DNA of 64,000 nt from SPCO01 sp963809045 (GCA_963809045.1 CAWEHW010000004.1:1860001-1924000), one strand, 5' to 3'; counted from the first letter of the stretch, positions 35,176 through 44,459 are shown. Notes: a model not told the origin generated them from the letters alone. Numbers and translations: made by a program.

Positions 35176-35796
35176 TCAGCCGGTGACCCAGCGCGAGCGT
35201 GCCATCCATGCCTCGAGCCCGGTCTTGTGCAACAACCGGGCGCTCTGGCATGACGGACGGATGGCGACCTCTCGCCTGATCGCCGCGACGAAATGACGAT
35301 CGAAGGGGCCGCGCGGGAACGCGCGGACCACGATCGAACGAACATCGTCGATCAGGTCGAACTCGTCACCTCGGACATCGATGGCGGTGGCCCGGTCGAG
35401 GAGCACCGACTCCACGCCATCCGCGAGGGTGACCGACGGCTGCATGTGCAGGATGATCGCGACGGCCGCTCGATCGGCCGCTTCGGCCGGCATGCCCGCC
35501 CGCTCGAGGAATCGCCGAGCGATCTCGGCACCTTCGACATCGAAGCACATCGTGTTCTTCGAGATCCTGGTCAGGCCGAAATCGTGCATCAGCGATGCGG
35601 TCCAGAGAATCTGCCGGTCGAACGCCCACGTCTCGCGCTCCGCGATGACGACGCCCCAGCAGTAGGCCCGCACGGAATGCGCCAGGAGGTAGGCCGGGAG
35701 CGATCGCTGCGCCCAGTGCCAGGTCGTTGACGAGACCCGATCCTGCGGGACGGCGAGACCGGCGATCTGCTTCGGAATCGGTTGCCGATCCTTCAC
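35176..35796 (-). CDS. HD-domain hydrolase, cyanamide-hydratase-like
   Basis: 206 residues from GTG 35796. HD signature SLMHDFGLT preceded by SVRAYCWG-type helix and followed by RAAVAIILHMQPSV and FDLIDDVRSIVVRAFP, as in cyanamide hydratase / inducible HD proteins. Metal-dependent hydration or hydrolysis of a small nitrogen compound is expected, not shown. The frame continues upstream into a VOC relic (to ATG 36027) without a stop, so a chimeric longer product is possible. GTG 35796 has no strong Shine-Dalgarno. Confidence 0.75.
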   Translation of the reverse strand: MKDRQPIPKQIAGLAVPQDRVSSTTWHWAQRSLPAYLLAHSVRAYCWGVVIAERETWAFDRQILWTASLMHDFGLTRISKNTMCFDVEGAEIARRFLERAGMPAEAADRAAVAIILHMQPSVTLADGVESVLLDRATAIDVRGDEFDLIDDVRSIVVRAFPRGPFDRHFVAAIRREVAIRPSCQSARLLHKTGLEAWMARSRWVTG

Positions 35797-36027
35797 GTCG
35801 CCATGGTGACAGGTAGGATCCTGACCACGTCGCGGATCCGGATCACCTTCATGCGCGACTTCACATGGATCGATCCGGCGAGGCGAGCCCTCGCCGAACG
35901 GTGCGTCGATCCCGACCTCGAAGCCCAAGGCATCGCGGTAGAACGAGAGCGCACGGTCCTGGTCGGCGACCGGCACGCCGATGGTGCCGACGTCGGTGAT
36001 GTTCATGGCGGATTCAGTCGTGGGCAT
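35797..36027 (-). pseudogene. N-terminal relic of a VOC gene fused in frame to the HD gene
   Basis: From ATG 36027 (AAGGAG Shine-Dalgarno, 7-base spacing) the frame reads MNITDVGTIGVPVADQDRALSFYRDALGF and then loses family similarity after FGEGSPRRID. About 55 residues of VOC remain of some 125 expected. The same frame runs straight into the HD domain, so a 283-residue chimera could be translated from this good start. Confidence 0.6.
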
Positions 36028-36062
36028 CTGGGTCTCCTTCCTGGGATCCATGGGAGGACGGA

Positions 36063-36782
36063 TCACGAACGTGCCATCACGGTCCTGAGCGATCCCAACC
36101 AGCCGCGCCACGCGGTCTTGAACCGGTCGGCGGCGGCTGCATCGGGCAGCTGCTCGTGCGACACCGAGATCGTCGACCTGGTCGCGTCCTTCGGCAGCAC
36201 GACCACCACGATCCGGGAAGCCGGTTCCGCCCAATCGAAGCGTGCGGTGTTTGCTGCGCGCGTCGGCCGCTGGCGCATCGGGGCATCCGGCAGCCAGCGT
36301 TCGCGGATCAAGGCGTTGGTGAACGCCTCGAGGGCGGTCGCAGGATCCAGATCGACGGTGCGGGTGACGCTCACTGAGAACCCATCGGCCATTTGTCCCG
36401 GCTTGCGCAGGCCACGAGCACGCTCGTAGCTGACCGTGATGTTCTGGGTCCACCACCCGGGGGTCCCCTGCGTCTCGCTGAGCCAGCGGGCGATCTGGGT
36501 GTGGGTGTGCTCCATCGCGCCCCATCCATCGAGGAGCGCGAACCATTCGGCGTGGCTGCGGCCGGTCGCCCGGATCATCGACTCATCCGCGACGAGCAGC
36601 GCGTCCGACGCCATCGCCGGCGCGGCCGAAGCTGCGGATGGCGCGTTCACTTCGGGACGTCCTTGCTCGACGGGTTCGGGCTCGAGCTTCTTCAACAGCT
36701 GATGGCGGGCCGCGGTGTAGGACTCGCCCGTCTTGCCCATGCGGGCGCGAACGCGTTGCTTGAAGACCTTCTGGGTCGGCAT
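36063..36782 (-). CDS. DUF4287 protein with SRPBCC-like C-terminal domain
   Basis: 239 residues from ATG 36782. The N-terminal segment MPTQKVFKQRVRARMGKTGE and the middle LLDGWGAMEHTHTQIARWL with QGTPGWWTQNITVSYERARG are DUF4287 hallmarks. Residues 160-239 look like a START/SRPBCC domain with a last basic helix. DUF4287 occurs in bacterial proteins of unknown function, often fused to SRPBCC. An earlier in-frame start at 36977 adds Pro-rich sequence unlike the family. Confidence 0.78.
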   Translation of the reverse strand: MPTQKVFKQRVRARMGKTGESYTAARHQLLKKLEPEPVEQGRPEVNAPSAASAAPAMASDALLVADESMIRATGRSHAEWFALLDGWGAMEHTHTQIARWLSETQGTPGWWTQNITVSYERARGLRKPGQMADGFSVSVTRTVDLDPATALEAFTNALIRERWLPDAPMRQRPTRAANTARFDWAEPASRIVVVVLPKDATRSTISVSHEQLPDAAAADRFKTAWRGWLGSLRTVMARS

Positions 36783-37119
36783 CGTCTCGACATCCTTCTC
36801 GGTCGGCGTCGCCACGGGACTCACGCTCACGCGGCTCGCCTGAGAAGGCGGAGCAGCCGTCCCGGAGAAGCGAGTTCCCCTTTGCCCCATCGATGCCGGC
36901 GGCGTGAGCGCCGGAGCGGGGTTCGGCGCGGGACGCGCCGTCCCCCCGAGCATACCGCTCTGCCCGCCGGTCGACAAGCGCCGTTTCGGGCCTTCTGGCC
37001 GGGTCGTGTATCTTCATGCCGATGGGCCCGCGGTGGGCCGGTGCGGTCTGGCCCTCCTGGGTTTCGGTTGAGCGCGCGGCTTTCGAGGTTGGCTTGGGGC
37101 CCCAGCGAGCGAGGTAGCC

Positions 37120-38883
37120 ATGCGACCCGAAGTCGCCCGACGCCCCCGTCCCGCCGCCCCGAACCGGATCATTGCCGCCCTGGTCTCTGCCGTGCTGCTG
37201 GCAGGGCTCCTGTCAGTCCCCGCCTCACAGGTCGTCCTCGCAGGCACCCCGATGGCGGCCGCGTGCGACGGCGTGCGGCTCCGGACCGGCCCGTCAACGA
37301 GCGACGCCCAGGCCGCGACGATCACCGCCGGCACCCAGGTCGACGTCGAAACGACGCTGACCGGCGGACCGTGGAGCGCCGCGTGTGCCGACAACACCGT
37401 GACGGGCGATACCTGGCACCAGATCAGTGTGGTCGGTGGCCAGAGCGTTGCCGCCCTGTACGGCGTGCCGTACGTCTACGCGGCCACCGGGCTGTTCCAG
37501 GCAGCACCCGCACCAACGCCAACCCCGACGCCCACCCCTACCCCGGACCCCTTCGCCACGCCCACCCCGACGCCCGATCCCTTCGCGACACCCACCCCGA
37601 CGCCGATCCCGACGCCGATCCCGACCTACGTCGAGGGGATCGACGTGAGCCACTGGCAGAACACCATCGACTGGGCCCGCGTGGCGGCGTCCGGCAAGCG
37701 GTTTGTCTACATGAAGGCGTCCGAGGGGACGTCGCTCATCGACGACCGCTATGTATTCAATCGTGCCCAGGCGAAGGCATACGGCATGCTCGTGGGTGCC
37801 TACCACTTCGCGAGGCCCAACCGGACGCCCGGTGATGCGATCGCCGAGGCCGACTACTTCCTGGCCATGTCACAGATCGCGGCGGGCGATCTCCTGCCGG
37901 TCCTCGACCTCGAGGTCAATGGCGGACTGTCGCCGGTTGAGCTACAGGAATGGACCAAGAGTTACCTCGGTCGGATATACGAGCGGACGGGCGCTCGAGG
38001 AGTCATCTACACCTCCCCGAGCTTCTGGCGGAATTCGATGGCGGACACGACCTGGTTCGCAGCCAACGGCTACCGCACGCTGTGGGTCGCCCACTGGACG
38101 ACCGGACCGGCACCGAGCATTCCCGGGGGCAACTGGGGAGGCACGGGCTGGACGTTCTGGCAGTACACCTCCAGCGGCAAGGTGACGGGCATCACGGGGA
38201 ATGTCGACCTGAACCGCTTCAATGGCACGGATTTCGCATCGGTCCTCCTGGCCAATGGGGTCCTGGATCCGACCGGTCAGACCGCGACGCTCAATCTGAC
38301 GCCGTCCGCCACGGTCATCACCTGGGGCGAGAGTGTCCTCGTCAAGGCCGACTTCGGGGCGACGGGCGGCAACCGGACCTTCGCGCTCCAGGGTGCACGC
38401 GATGGCATGACGTGGGAGCCGATCACGACACTGACGACGGATGCAGAGGGCAACGCGTCCTTCGAGTACCGGCCCGCGAACAACCTGTACTACCGTGCCG
38501 TGTTTGACGGCGCCCCGGATCTTGGGGCAGTCACCAGCAACACCGCGCGCGTCGTCGTCCGCCAGATCGCGCTCCTGCGACCGACGAACAATGGCGCGAC
38601 GAAAGTTGTCACCCGCGGCCGAACCGTGACCTTCAACACCACGGTCCGGCCTTCACGAGCGGACCTGCCGACTGCCAAGGTGTCGTTTGCCTTCTTCCGA
38701 CGCGTCAGCGGTCGCTGGACGCAGGTCACCACCCGGGATGCCTACGTCAATGCCGCGGGCGTCGCCTCGTATCCGTGGACGTTCACCGCCCGTGGCGAGT
38801 GGTACGTCCGGGCGATCGCCAACCCGACCACGTTCAACGCGAACAGCGCCTGGAGCCCGCTGGAGCGCTACAGCGTCCGCTAG
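37120..38883 (+). CDS. Secreted GH25 lysozyme with SH3b and C-terminal beta domains
   Basis: 587 residues. Signal peptide to about 42, SH3b-like domain 45-120 with a Cys pair, a TP/DPFA linker about 130-165, and a GH25 catalytic domain about 170-365 (GIDVSHWQ with the catalytic Asp, LPVLDLEVNGG with the catalytic Glu, WQYTSSGKVTGI). The last 220 residues are Ig-like beta modules that may bind cell wall. It cleaves the glycan strands of peptidoglycan. GAGGT lies 5 bases before the ATG. It converges with a lipoprotein gene through a CTAG stop overlap. Confidence 0.9.
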   Translation: MRPEVARRPRPAAPNRIIAALVSAVLLAGLLSVPASQVVLAGTPMAAACDGVRLRTGPSTSDAQAATITAGTQVDVETTLTGGPWSAACADNTVTGDTWHQISVVGGQSVAALYGVPYVYAATGLFQAAPAPTPTPTPTPTPDPFATPTPTPDPFATPTPTPIPTPIPTYVEGIDVSHWQNTIDWARVAASGKRFVYMKASEGTSLIDDRYVFNRAQAKAYGMLVGAYHFARPNRTPGDAIAEADYFLAMSQIAAGDLLPVLDLEVNGGLSPVELQEWTKSYLGRIYERTGARGVIYTSPSFWRNSMADTTWFAANGYRTLWVAHWTTGPAPSIPGGNWGGTGWTFWQYTSSGKVTGITGNVDLNRFNGTDFASVLLANGVLDPTGQTATLNLTPSATVITWGESVLVKADFGATGGNRTFALQGARDGMTWEPITTLTTDAEGNASFEYRPANNLYYRAVFDGAPDLGAVTSNTARVVVRQIALLRPTNNGATKVVTRGRTVTFNTTVRPSRADLPTAKVSFAFFRRVSGRWTQVTTRDAYVNAAGVASYPWTFTARGEWYVRAIANPTTFNANSAWSPLERYSVR

Positions 38884-39446
38884 CCCGGATCTGCTGACTG
38901 CCACTCCGTCGTCGTCAGGGTGGCCGGCTGACCCGGACCGTTGCACGGCGGCAGCTCATCCGTGGTGGTCACGGCGAGGTCAGCGATGTCGACCGCGCCG
39001 GTGGCGAGGGCCAGCTGAACCCGCAGCGGCAGGTTGACGGCCTGATCGCACCAGTTCCCGATGACAAGGGAGAACCCGACCCGGCCGGCTGACGCAACTT
39101 CCGGACCGGTTCCGACCTGGCCGGGCGCGCTGGTCAACACGACGGTGCCGGCAGGATCGACAAGCCCAACCGTGGCCGCGGCGGGAAGCAGGCAAGCGGC
39201 CGGTCCCACGTTCTCCACGATGATGTCCGAGCCGCGGCTCCCTGCCGCGCCGCCCCATGGCCCGCCAGTCGCCTGGATGTCCGCGGCGGTGCAGTCGGAC
39301 AGGGCTGAGCTGCTTGGGGCAGCGCTCGGGGGCGCCGGCGACGGCGTAGCGCTCGCTGTCGGTGCAGGCGTGGGGGCAGGCTGGGTGCCGCACGCGCTGA
39401 CGAGCACTGCGGCGAGGATGGCAAGGGCCATCACTGATCGGGTCAT
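38880..39446 (-). CDS. DUF4232 lipoprotein
   Basis: 188 residues. Lipobox LVSAC, then a PT/SA-rich linker to about residue 50. The C-terminal domain contains CTAADIQATGG, VENVGPAACLLP and the Cys-bearing NWCDQAVNLP, as in DUF4232 actinobacterial lipoproteins. Four Cys would form two disulphides. Surface location; ligand unknown. Stop codons of this gene and the lysozyme interlock in CTAG (38880-38883). Confidence 0.82.
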   Translation of the reverse strand: MTRSVMALAILAAVLVSACGTQPAPTPAPTASATPSPAPPSAAPSSSALSDCTAADIQATGGPWGGAAGSRGSDIIVENVGPAACLLPAAATVGLVDPAGTVVLTSAPGQVGTGPEVASAGRVGFSLVIGNWCDQAVNLPLRVQLALATGAVDIADLAVTTTDELPPCNGPGQPATLTTTEWQSADPG

Positions 39447-39509
39447 CCGACTCCGTCCTCGCTTGTCGAACGATCCTACCGGAGTCGGCCGGATCCAGCC
39501 GGCGAACGC

Positions 39510-40322
39510 TCAGGCCGTGCTCGCGACCCCTGGTCCGACCCGGAGGCTGACGACCGAGGTGGCAAGGTGCTTGCCCTTCAGCTCCAGGCTCCGGCGTTCG
39601 AGTGACGGATCGAGCCCGGCAGCCACGGCGGCGTCATGGGTGACCAGGATCTCGCCGGCAACGGCCGCGGACGCGAGCCGCGCCGTCACGTTGACCGCGT
39701 CGCCGACACCGGTCATCTCGATATGGGTTCCTTCGCCGATCGCCCCCATCCAGACGAGGCCCGTGTGGACGCCGGCCCCCACCGGCACCCACGGGCCGGC
39801 CGGCTCTTCGTGACCGGTCGCCACGAGGAGTTCGCGCGCTGCCGCGACGCCCGCTGCCGCGTGCGAATCGCCCGTCATGAGCTGGTAGAAGAAGGCCACG
39901 AGCTCATCGCCGACGAACTTGTCCACCGCGCCGTCATGGTTGAAGACCGCCTTGGAGGCGACGCTATAGAACCGGTTCAGGATCGTGTGGTACTCGGTCG
40001 TCGACATGCCCTCGGCAAGGGTCGTCGAGCCACGGATGTCCGCAAACAGCATCGTGCACGGGATCTCGGCGCCGCCGTGATGGTCCGAGAGGAACGTGTA
40101 GCACGCATTGCAGATGTTCGGACTCTTGTCCGACTGCCGCTTCCCGATGAGGCGCATGACCGGCCGGCCAATGCCCCCGAACGGCGCCGCGCAAAGGGTG
40201 CAGCGAGGCTCCGCGGGGATATGGATCAGGAATTTCCTGGCGGCACGCTCGGCCGCGTGGCCTCGCGTCAGGTAGTCACGCCAGAACTCGTCGTTGGCTC
40301 CAGGTGGCGGCGCAGAAGGCAC
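39510..40322 (-). CDS. Class III nucleotide cyclase with N-terminal two-CxxC metal-binding motif
   Basis: 270 residues. The N-terminal 80 residues carry CTLC (C41, C44) and CNAC (C71, C74), a zinc- or iron-sulphur-type ribbon, followed directly by a compact cyclase domain. Metal Asp residues (LFADIRGST, KFVGDELVA), the adenine-type Lys (VDKFVGD) and the Asn/Arg pair (VNVTARL) are intact, so catalysis is plausible. The cysteine module suggests redox or metal control. GTG 40322 has a weak CACAAT -10. Confidence 0.87.
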   Translation of the reverse strand: MPSAPPPGANDEFWRDYLTRGHAAERAARKFLIHIPAEPRCTLCAAPFGGIGRPVMRLIGKRQSDKSPNICNACYTFLSDHHGGAEIPCTMLFADIRGSTTLAEGMSTTEYHTILNRFYSVASKAVFNHDGAVDKFVGDELVAFFYQLMTGDSHAAAGVAAARELLVATGHEEPAGPWVPVGAGVHTGLVWMGAIGEGTHIEMTGVGDAVNVTARLASAAVAGEILVTHDAAVAAGLDPSLERRSLELKGKHLATSVVSLRVGPGVASTA

Positions 40323-40377
40323 CCGTTGATTGTGCGCTTCACAACGGCGTTTGGGTCAAGCGGGCGAGGCCCGTCGG

Positions 40378-40623
40378 TCATGCCGACTCGTTCGTGGCGA
40401 TGACCTCGTCGATCAGCTTCTCGAGCTCACGGTCGGACAGCTTGCGACCCGCCTCCGCCTCGATCCGCTCGCGGGCCAGCCGCAGGACCTCGCTCCTGGG
40501 CACGCGGAACCCGCCGGGAAGCCGAGTGCCCTCGATCTCGCCGCCTCGGATGAGGTCCCGGATCGTCCCTGCGGACCGGCCCAGGACCCAGCCCATCTCT
40601 CTTGTCGAAAGGTATTCGTCCAT
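40378..40623 (-). CDS. MerR/excisionase-type HTH protein
   Basis: 81 residues from ATG 40623 (TAGCCT -10 at 40630-40635, 6-base gap; the GTG at 40626 is only 3 bases from the box and is rejected). Winged-HTH segment EYLSTREMGWVLGRSAGTIRDLIRGGEIEG is the DNA-binding domain of MerR/HTH_17 proteins, with a Glu/Arg-rich helix behind. It probably controls a nearby gene such as the cyclase or the peptidase. Confidence 0.8.
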   Translation of the reverse strand: MDEYLSTREMGWVLGRSAGTIRDLIRGGEIEGTRLPGGFRVPRSEVLRLARERIEAEAGRKLSDRELEKLIDEVIATNESA

Positions 40624-40770
40624 CACCCAAGGCTATCGCTTCGGTGTCCTGCAGCAGGTCGGCATCACGGCCACATCTTGTCCAGACACCACGGAGGAAC
40701 GATGAAACACGCTCTACCGGACGCCCGACGCGATCGAAGGCGTCGGCGAGCTGCGCCGACTCGTGACGAG

Positions 40771-42003
40771 CTAAGCGCGTCCCCGGACGAGGTCGATCAG
40801 CCGGCCCAGGACCCGCTCGCCGTCGGCGCGCAGTCCGTTGTGCTCATATTCGTCGGTCTGCCACGCGCGGAGGCCCCGGATCGCGCGCGCCGTCTCCACG
40901 GCGAAGTCACGTTCCACGTACAGGTCGTTGACGTAGATCGTCGCCGCGACCGGCACCTCGTTGTGGCCCAGACGATCGGCGTCGTACAACGCGGGCCAGA
41001 CGTGATCGGCCAGGATGTCGGCGGCCGCGCGCTGGGGCCGCAGCGCCGCGTAGTCCTCCCACATCCACGGGAAGACGTGCTCCGCCGTGAGCAGCCGGCC
41101 CTCGCTCACCTCATCGGGCAACAACCGGTGCGACGACCAACGGGTGGCCACGCCATCGGCATACGACGATTCGTGCAGCGTGGCGTAGATCGGGTTGCGA
41201 CCGAATTTCGAGCCGCCCTCCACGTCGGCCAGGAACGCGAGCGACCCGAACGGCAGCTCGATGACGTGGTGGAGCAGCTCGAACCCGGCACTGTCGCCCA
41301 GCCACATCCCGAGCTGCAGGAACCGGCGTGCCGTCAGCCGCTCACCGGTCGGCAGGCGGACGTCCTCGCCGTCGAGCCGGCGCACGATGTCGTCGACCCG
41401 GGCGCGGTCATCTGGATAGCGGGCGAAATAGCGCCGGTTCGCCTCGACCAGGCGCTTGTAGGTCGCACTGTAGATGTCGTCGACGGGCCGGCCGATCGGC
41501 GAAAGCCCGCCTGTGATGAAGGCCTCGCGCAGGCCTTCGGGCGCGATCGACAGGTAGGTCATCGAGGTGAATCCGCCGAAGCTCTGACCGAGCAGGCTCC
41601 AGCGGTCGACGTCGAGCTCGCGCCGAATCCACTCCGCGTCGCGGACGATCGAATCGGCTCGAAAATGCGTCAGGTAGGCCGCCTGGGCTTCGGCCGTATC
41701 GCCCGGGATCTCGGACGCGACCGGCGTCGACCGCCCGGTTCCCCGTTGATCGAGCAGCAGCACGCGGTAGTCCTGGATCGCGCGCTTCTGCCAGCCGCTC
41801 GGCGGGCTCGTGGGCCGCGTGGCTTCGAAACCGGGTCCGCCCTGCAGGAACACGAGGTACGGCCGGTCCGCGCCATCCGGGGCCGCCAGTTCGCGAGTGA
41901 ACACGGTGATCCGCGGTCCGTCCGGCTTCGCATGGTCCAGCGGGACTGAGTGCTCGCGCTCCGTGAGCACTGCCCCTGGGACACGGTACGTGGCGGAGGT
42001 CAT
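40771..42003 (-). CDS. S33-family peptidase, proline-iminopeptidase-like
   Basis: 410 residues. Nucleophile elbow GQSFGGFTS; oxyanion motif FLQGGPGFEA; catalytic Asp region DVYN-type near VAATIYVNDLYVERD. The lid between core strands is long, as in prolyl iminopeptidases. It cleaves N-terminal Pro or related dipeptides, probably in the cytoplasm. Its ATG 42003 overlaps the stop of a small upstream gene (ATGA, 42000-42003), so both form an operon. Confidence 0.88.
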   Translation of the reverse strand: MTSATYRVPGAVLTEREHSVPLDHAKPDGPRITVFTRELAAPDGADRPYLVFLQGGPGFEATRPTSPPSGWQKRAIQDYRVLLLDQRGTGRSTPVASEIPGDTAEAQAAYLTHFRADSIVRDAEWIRRELDVDRWSLLGQSFGGFTSMTYLSIAPEGLREAFITGGLSPIGRPVDDIYSATYKRLVEANRRYFARYPDDRARVDDIVRRLDGEDVRLPTGERLTARRFLQLGMWLGDSAGFELLHHVIELPFGSLAFLADVEGGSKFGRNPIYATLHESSYADGVATRWSSHRLLPDEVSEGRLLTAEHVFPWMWEDYAALRPQRAAADILADHVWPALYDADRLGHNEVPVAATIYVNDLYVERDFAVETARAIRGLRAWQTDEYEHNGLRADGERVLGRLIDLVRGRA

Positions 42004-42233
42004 GTGGCCGGCTCATCGTGGTCGTCAGCGCGCCGTACGCCACCCTGCGCCGGCGGTTGCCACGCGTACTGCGCATATCGGAGCTGACGCTGCGCCAGGT
42101 CGTCGAGGCGCTCCTGCTCGCCGCGCAGCACCTCGAGCTCATGTCGTCGCTCGTCGGCATCGGCTTCCACGGGGTCGATCGAGGGAGCGTCCGAGCGGTT
42201 CGATGACCCGAGGAGGCGTCGCAGGAAACCCAT
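42000..42233 (-). CDS. Small charged coiled-coil-like protein upstream of the peptidase
   Basis: 77 residues from ATG 42233 (TAGCAT -10 at 42241-42246, 7-base gap). A basic start (MGFLRRLLGSSNR) precedes a charged helix (ADERRHELEVLRGEQERLDD) that could form a coiled coil. Unknown function. Overlap of the stop with the peptidase ATG couples translation. The earlier in-frame start at 42251 is unsupported. Confidence 0.6.
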   Translation of the reverse strand: MGFLRRLLGSSNRSDAPSIDPVEADADERRHELEVLRGEQERLDDLAQRQLRYAQYAWQPPAQGGVRRADDHDEPAT

Positions 42234-42362
42234 CGCGCAGATGCTATCCAAGAATGGCGTCGGCGGGGTCCCGACGACGCCCCATCGCGTCGATCAGGCG
42301 TGCTAGGGTGAGACGAATGTTGAGATGACTGTGCTAGGAGCTCGGGGGAGCATGGGCGACCC

Positions 42363-43994
42363 ATGAACGAGCGTGCAGCACCAGCGAGAGTGTCGATCCT
42401 CGTCGTCGATGACGATCCGATCGTCCGCGGCCTGGTCGCGCTGGCCCTGCGCAAGGCGGGCATGTCGGTCCTCGAGGCCGACGACGGCCCTGCGGCCCTC
42501 GAGACGATTGCCGCCGAGGTCATCGGCGTCGTCGTCTGCGACGTAGCCATGCCCGGGATGAGCGGGATCGAAGTCGTCCAGGAGCTCCGCCGGCGACCCG
42601 AAACCTCGACGATGCCCGTGATCCTGATGACCGGCTCCGGTGACGAGCACAGCGTGGTCGCCGGGCTCGAGGCGGGCGCCACGGACTTTCTCGCCAAGCC
42701 CGTCCGGCTCGATGAGCTCGTCGCGCGCGTGCGCGCCCATCTCAGGACGCAGACGGCGTGGTCCCACGTCCTGCAGGACGAGTTGGCACTGCGTTCCGGT
42801 GTCGTCGCCGCCCTCGGGTCCTTGACCCTGTCCGGTGTCCCCGAGGAAACCGCTGAGGCGGTCGTCCAGGAGATCTCCCGCCGGACGGCCAGCGCCTTTG
42901 TGTCTGTCGCCCAGGTGACCGGCCATGAGCGGCTCCAGGAGCTCGCGACGTTCAACCGAAGCCAGGGCGTTCTCCGCGGCGGTGAGACCTTCGCACCTGA
43001 CCTGGCCGGATATCTGCTCGGGCGGGCGCGGGACGGACCGTGGGTTGAGGCCGTCACGCCGGTCGGACTTGCGGAGCCCACAGCCGCCCTGCGGAATGCG
43101 AACCTCGACCTCGTGGCGACCGCGCCGATCTTCTCGGGCGACGATCTGGTCGGCCTGCTGTCGATCGGAGGCGAAGCCGAGGAGCATCGGTCCGCCCGCG
43201 ACCGGAGTGCCCGCCTCCTGTCGGCCGCCATCGACTATGCCTCCGTGTTGAGCGTCGTGGCCGGTACATCCATTGCCGGGCGGCTCGAAGCTTCGGCCCA
43301 ACGGGCTCGGCTGACGGCCGTCCTCGAGGCTCGCGAGTTCCACCCCGTCTTCCAGCCGATCGTGGCCGTGGACACCCGCGAGGTCGTGGGCTTCGAGGCG
43401 CTGACCCGGTTCGCGGACGGTGCCCGACCCGATCTCCGGTTCGACGAGGCCACCCGCGCGGGAATGGGCCCGGCCTTCGAGCTCGCAGCCATCGAGACCG
43501 CCGTCGCACAGCTGGACCGGCTGCCGCCAGGGTTCGTATCGCTCAACATCTCGCCGCGGTCGGTGATCGACCAACCCGACGCCATTCGAGCTGCGCTCAG
43601 GGCATCGAGCAGCCGGACGACCGTGCTCGAGCTGACGGAGCACGTCCAGATCGAGGACTACGAGGCCCTTCGTGCGGCCATTCGGACCCTTGGCGCCGAC
43701 GTCGAGGTCGCCGTGGATGACGCCGGCGCGGGGTTTGCGAGCATGCGGCACATCCTCGAGTTGCGGCCCGCATTCGCCAAGCTCGACATCAGCCTGGTCC
43801 GAGGGATCGACGAGGACGACCTGCGACAGGGACTGGCCGCCGGCCTCAACTACTTCGCCTTGCGAACGGGATGCCAGCTGATCGCCGAGGGCGTGGAGAC
43901 CCGGGCGGAGGCCGATACGTTGCAACGCCTCGGGATCGAATTCGCCCAGGGCTACCTGTACGGCCGGCCCGAGCGCTTCGACGTCGAGACCTGA
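42363..43994 (+). CDS. Receiver-GAF-like-EAL cyclic-di-GMP phosphodiesterase
   Basis: 543 residues. Receiver 10-130 with phospho-Asp60 (VVCDVAMPGM) and Lys (FLAKPVR); a GAF-like middle about 150-300; EAL domain about 315-540. EAL signature GFEALTRF (Glu345), metal residues LNISPRS, LELTEH, VDDAGAG, LDISLVR, IAEGVET and QGYLYGRP are present. The loop-6 DDFGTG is DDAGAG, an alteration in the dimer loop; activity is still likely. It would hydrolyse c-di-GMP when phosphorylated by an unlinked kinase. Confidence 0.9.
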   Translation: MNERAAPARVSILVVDDDPIVRGLVALALRKAGMSVLEADDGPAALETIAAEVIGVVVCDVAMPGMSGIEVVQELRRRPETSTMPVILMTGSGDEHSVVAGLEAGATDFLAKPVRLDELVARVRAHLRTQTAWSHVLQDELALRSGVVAALGSLTLSGVPEETAEAVVQEISRRTASAFVSVAQVTGHERLQELATFNRSQGVLRGGETFAPDLAGYLLGRARDGPWVEAVTPVGLAEPTAALRNANLDLVATAPIFSGDDLVGLLSIGGEAEEHRSARDRSARLLSAAIDYASVLSVVAGTSIAGRLEASAQRARLTAVLEAREFHPVFQPIVAVDTREVVGFEALTRFADGARPDLRFDEATRAGMGPAFELAAIETAVAQLDRLPPGFVSLNISPRSVIDQPDAIRAALRASSSRTTVLELTEHVQIEDYEALRAAIRTLGADVEVAVDDAGAGFASMRHILELRPAFAKLDISLVRGIDEDDLRQGLAAGLNYFALRTGCQLIAEGVETRAEADTLQRLGIEFAQGYLYGRPERFDVET

Positions 43995-44000
43995 CTCCGG

Positions 44001-44405
44001 CTACTTGAGGCGCGGGCTCTCCTGGAGCACCCAGCCGTTGCCGTCTGGGTCACTGAAGCTCACGAACGAATTCCAGTCGCCACCGCGGCCGTCGGCCCAG
44101 CCGGTGCCGTCGAAATGCCGCACCGGCGTGCAGTCGACGCCGCGTTCCACGAGCTCGGCGCGGGCGGCATCGATGTCCGCCACGACGATCTGGATCCCCT
44201 GGAGAGAGCCCGGCGCGGACTCCGTCACGCCCGTCCCGACCATGATCGAGCAGCCTGAACCCGGTGGCGTGAGCTGGACGAGTCTCGTTTCGGGGTTGGG
44301 CTGGTGGTCGAGGTCGACGACCCAGCCGCACCGGTCCGCGTAGAACTGCTTGGCGCGATCGACATCGGTGACCGGCACCGGGATCAGCTCGATCTTGTAG
44401 TCCAT
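44001..44405 (-). CDS. VOC family protein, paralogue of 44960-45331
   Basis: 134 residues, AGGGAGAA before ATG 44405. It shares the start MDYKIELIPVPVTDVDRAKQFY and the motifs QLTPPGSGCSIM, VVADIDAARAELVERGV and FSDPDGNGWVLQE with the gene at 44960, differing by a longer loop. A glyoxalase-like metal-bound small-molecule protein; substrate unknown. It is separated from the EAL gene end by 6 bases, convergent. Confidence 0.87.
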   Translation of the reverse strand: MDYKIELIPVPVTDVDRAKQFYADRCGWVVDLDHQPNPETRLVQLTPPGSGCSIMVGTGVTESAPGSLQGIQIVVADIDAARAELVERGVDCTPVRHFDGTGWADGRGGDWNSFVSFSDPDGNGWVLQESPRLK

Positions 44406-44459
44406 CGGTGTTCTCCCTTGCGGATTGTCCTGGCTTGCGTCTCATGCGATGATCCACGC

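Noticed and set aside
36978..37119. c-di-AMP (ydaO-type) riboswitch before the GH25 lysozyme
   Set aside because: GGCTTGGGG resembles a fragment of the consensus, but the other conserved parts are absent.
37500..37630. Tandem repeats as CRISPR or mobile repeat
   Set aside because: They encode the Pro/Thr linker of the lysozyme; no spacers, and the same kind of linker occurs in other secreted proteins here.
40690..40770. Small plus-strand gene starting at ATG near 40702 with GGAGGAACG
   Set aside because: The start frame runs into antisense noise, and the more protein-like frame (NTLYRTPDAIEGV) stops after about 24 residues; at most a relic.
40330..41949. 539-codon plus-strand ORF
   Set aside because: Antisense to the S33 peptidase; Arg/Pro/Gln-rich composition typical of GC-rich shadow frames.
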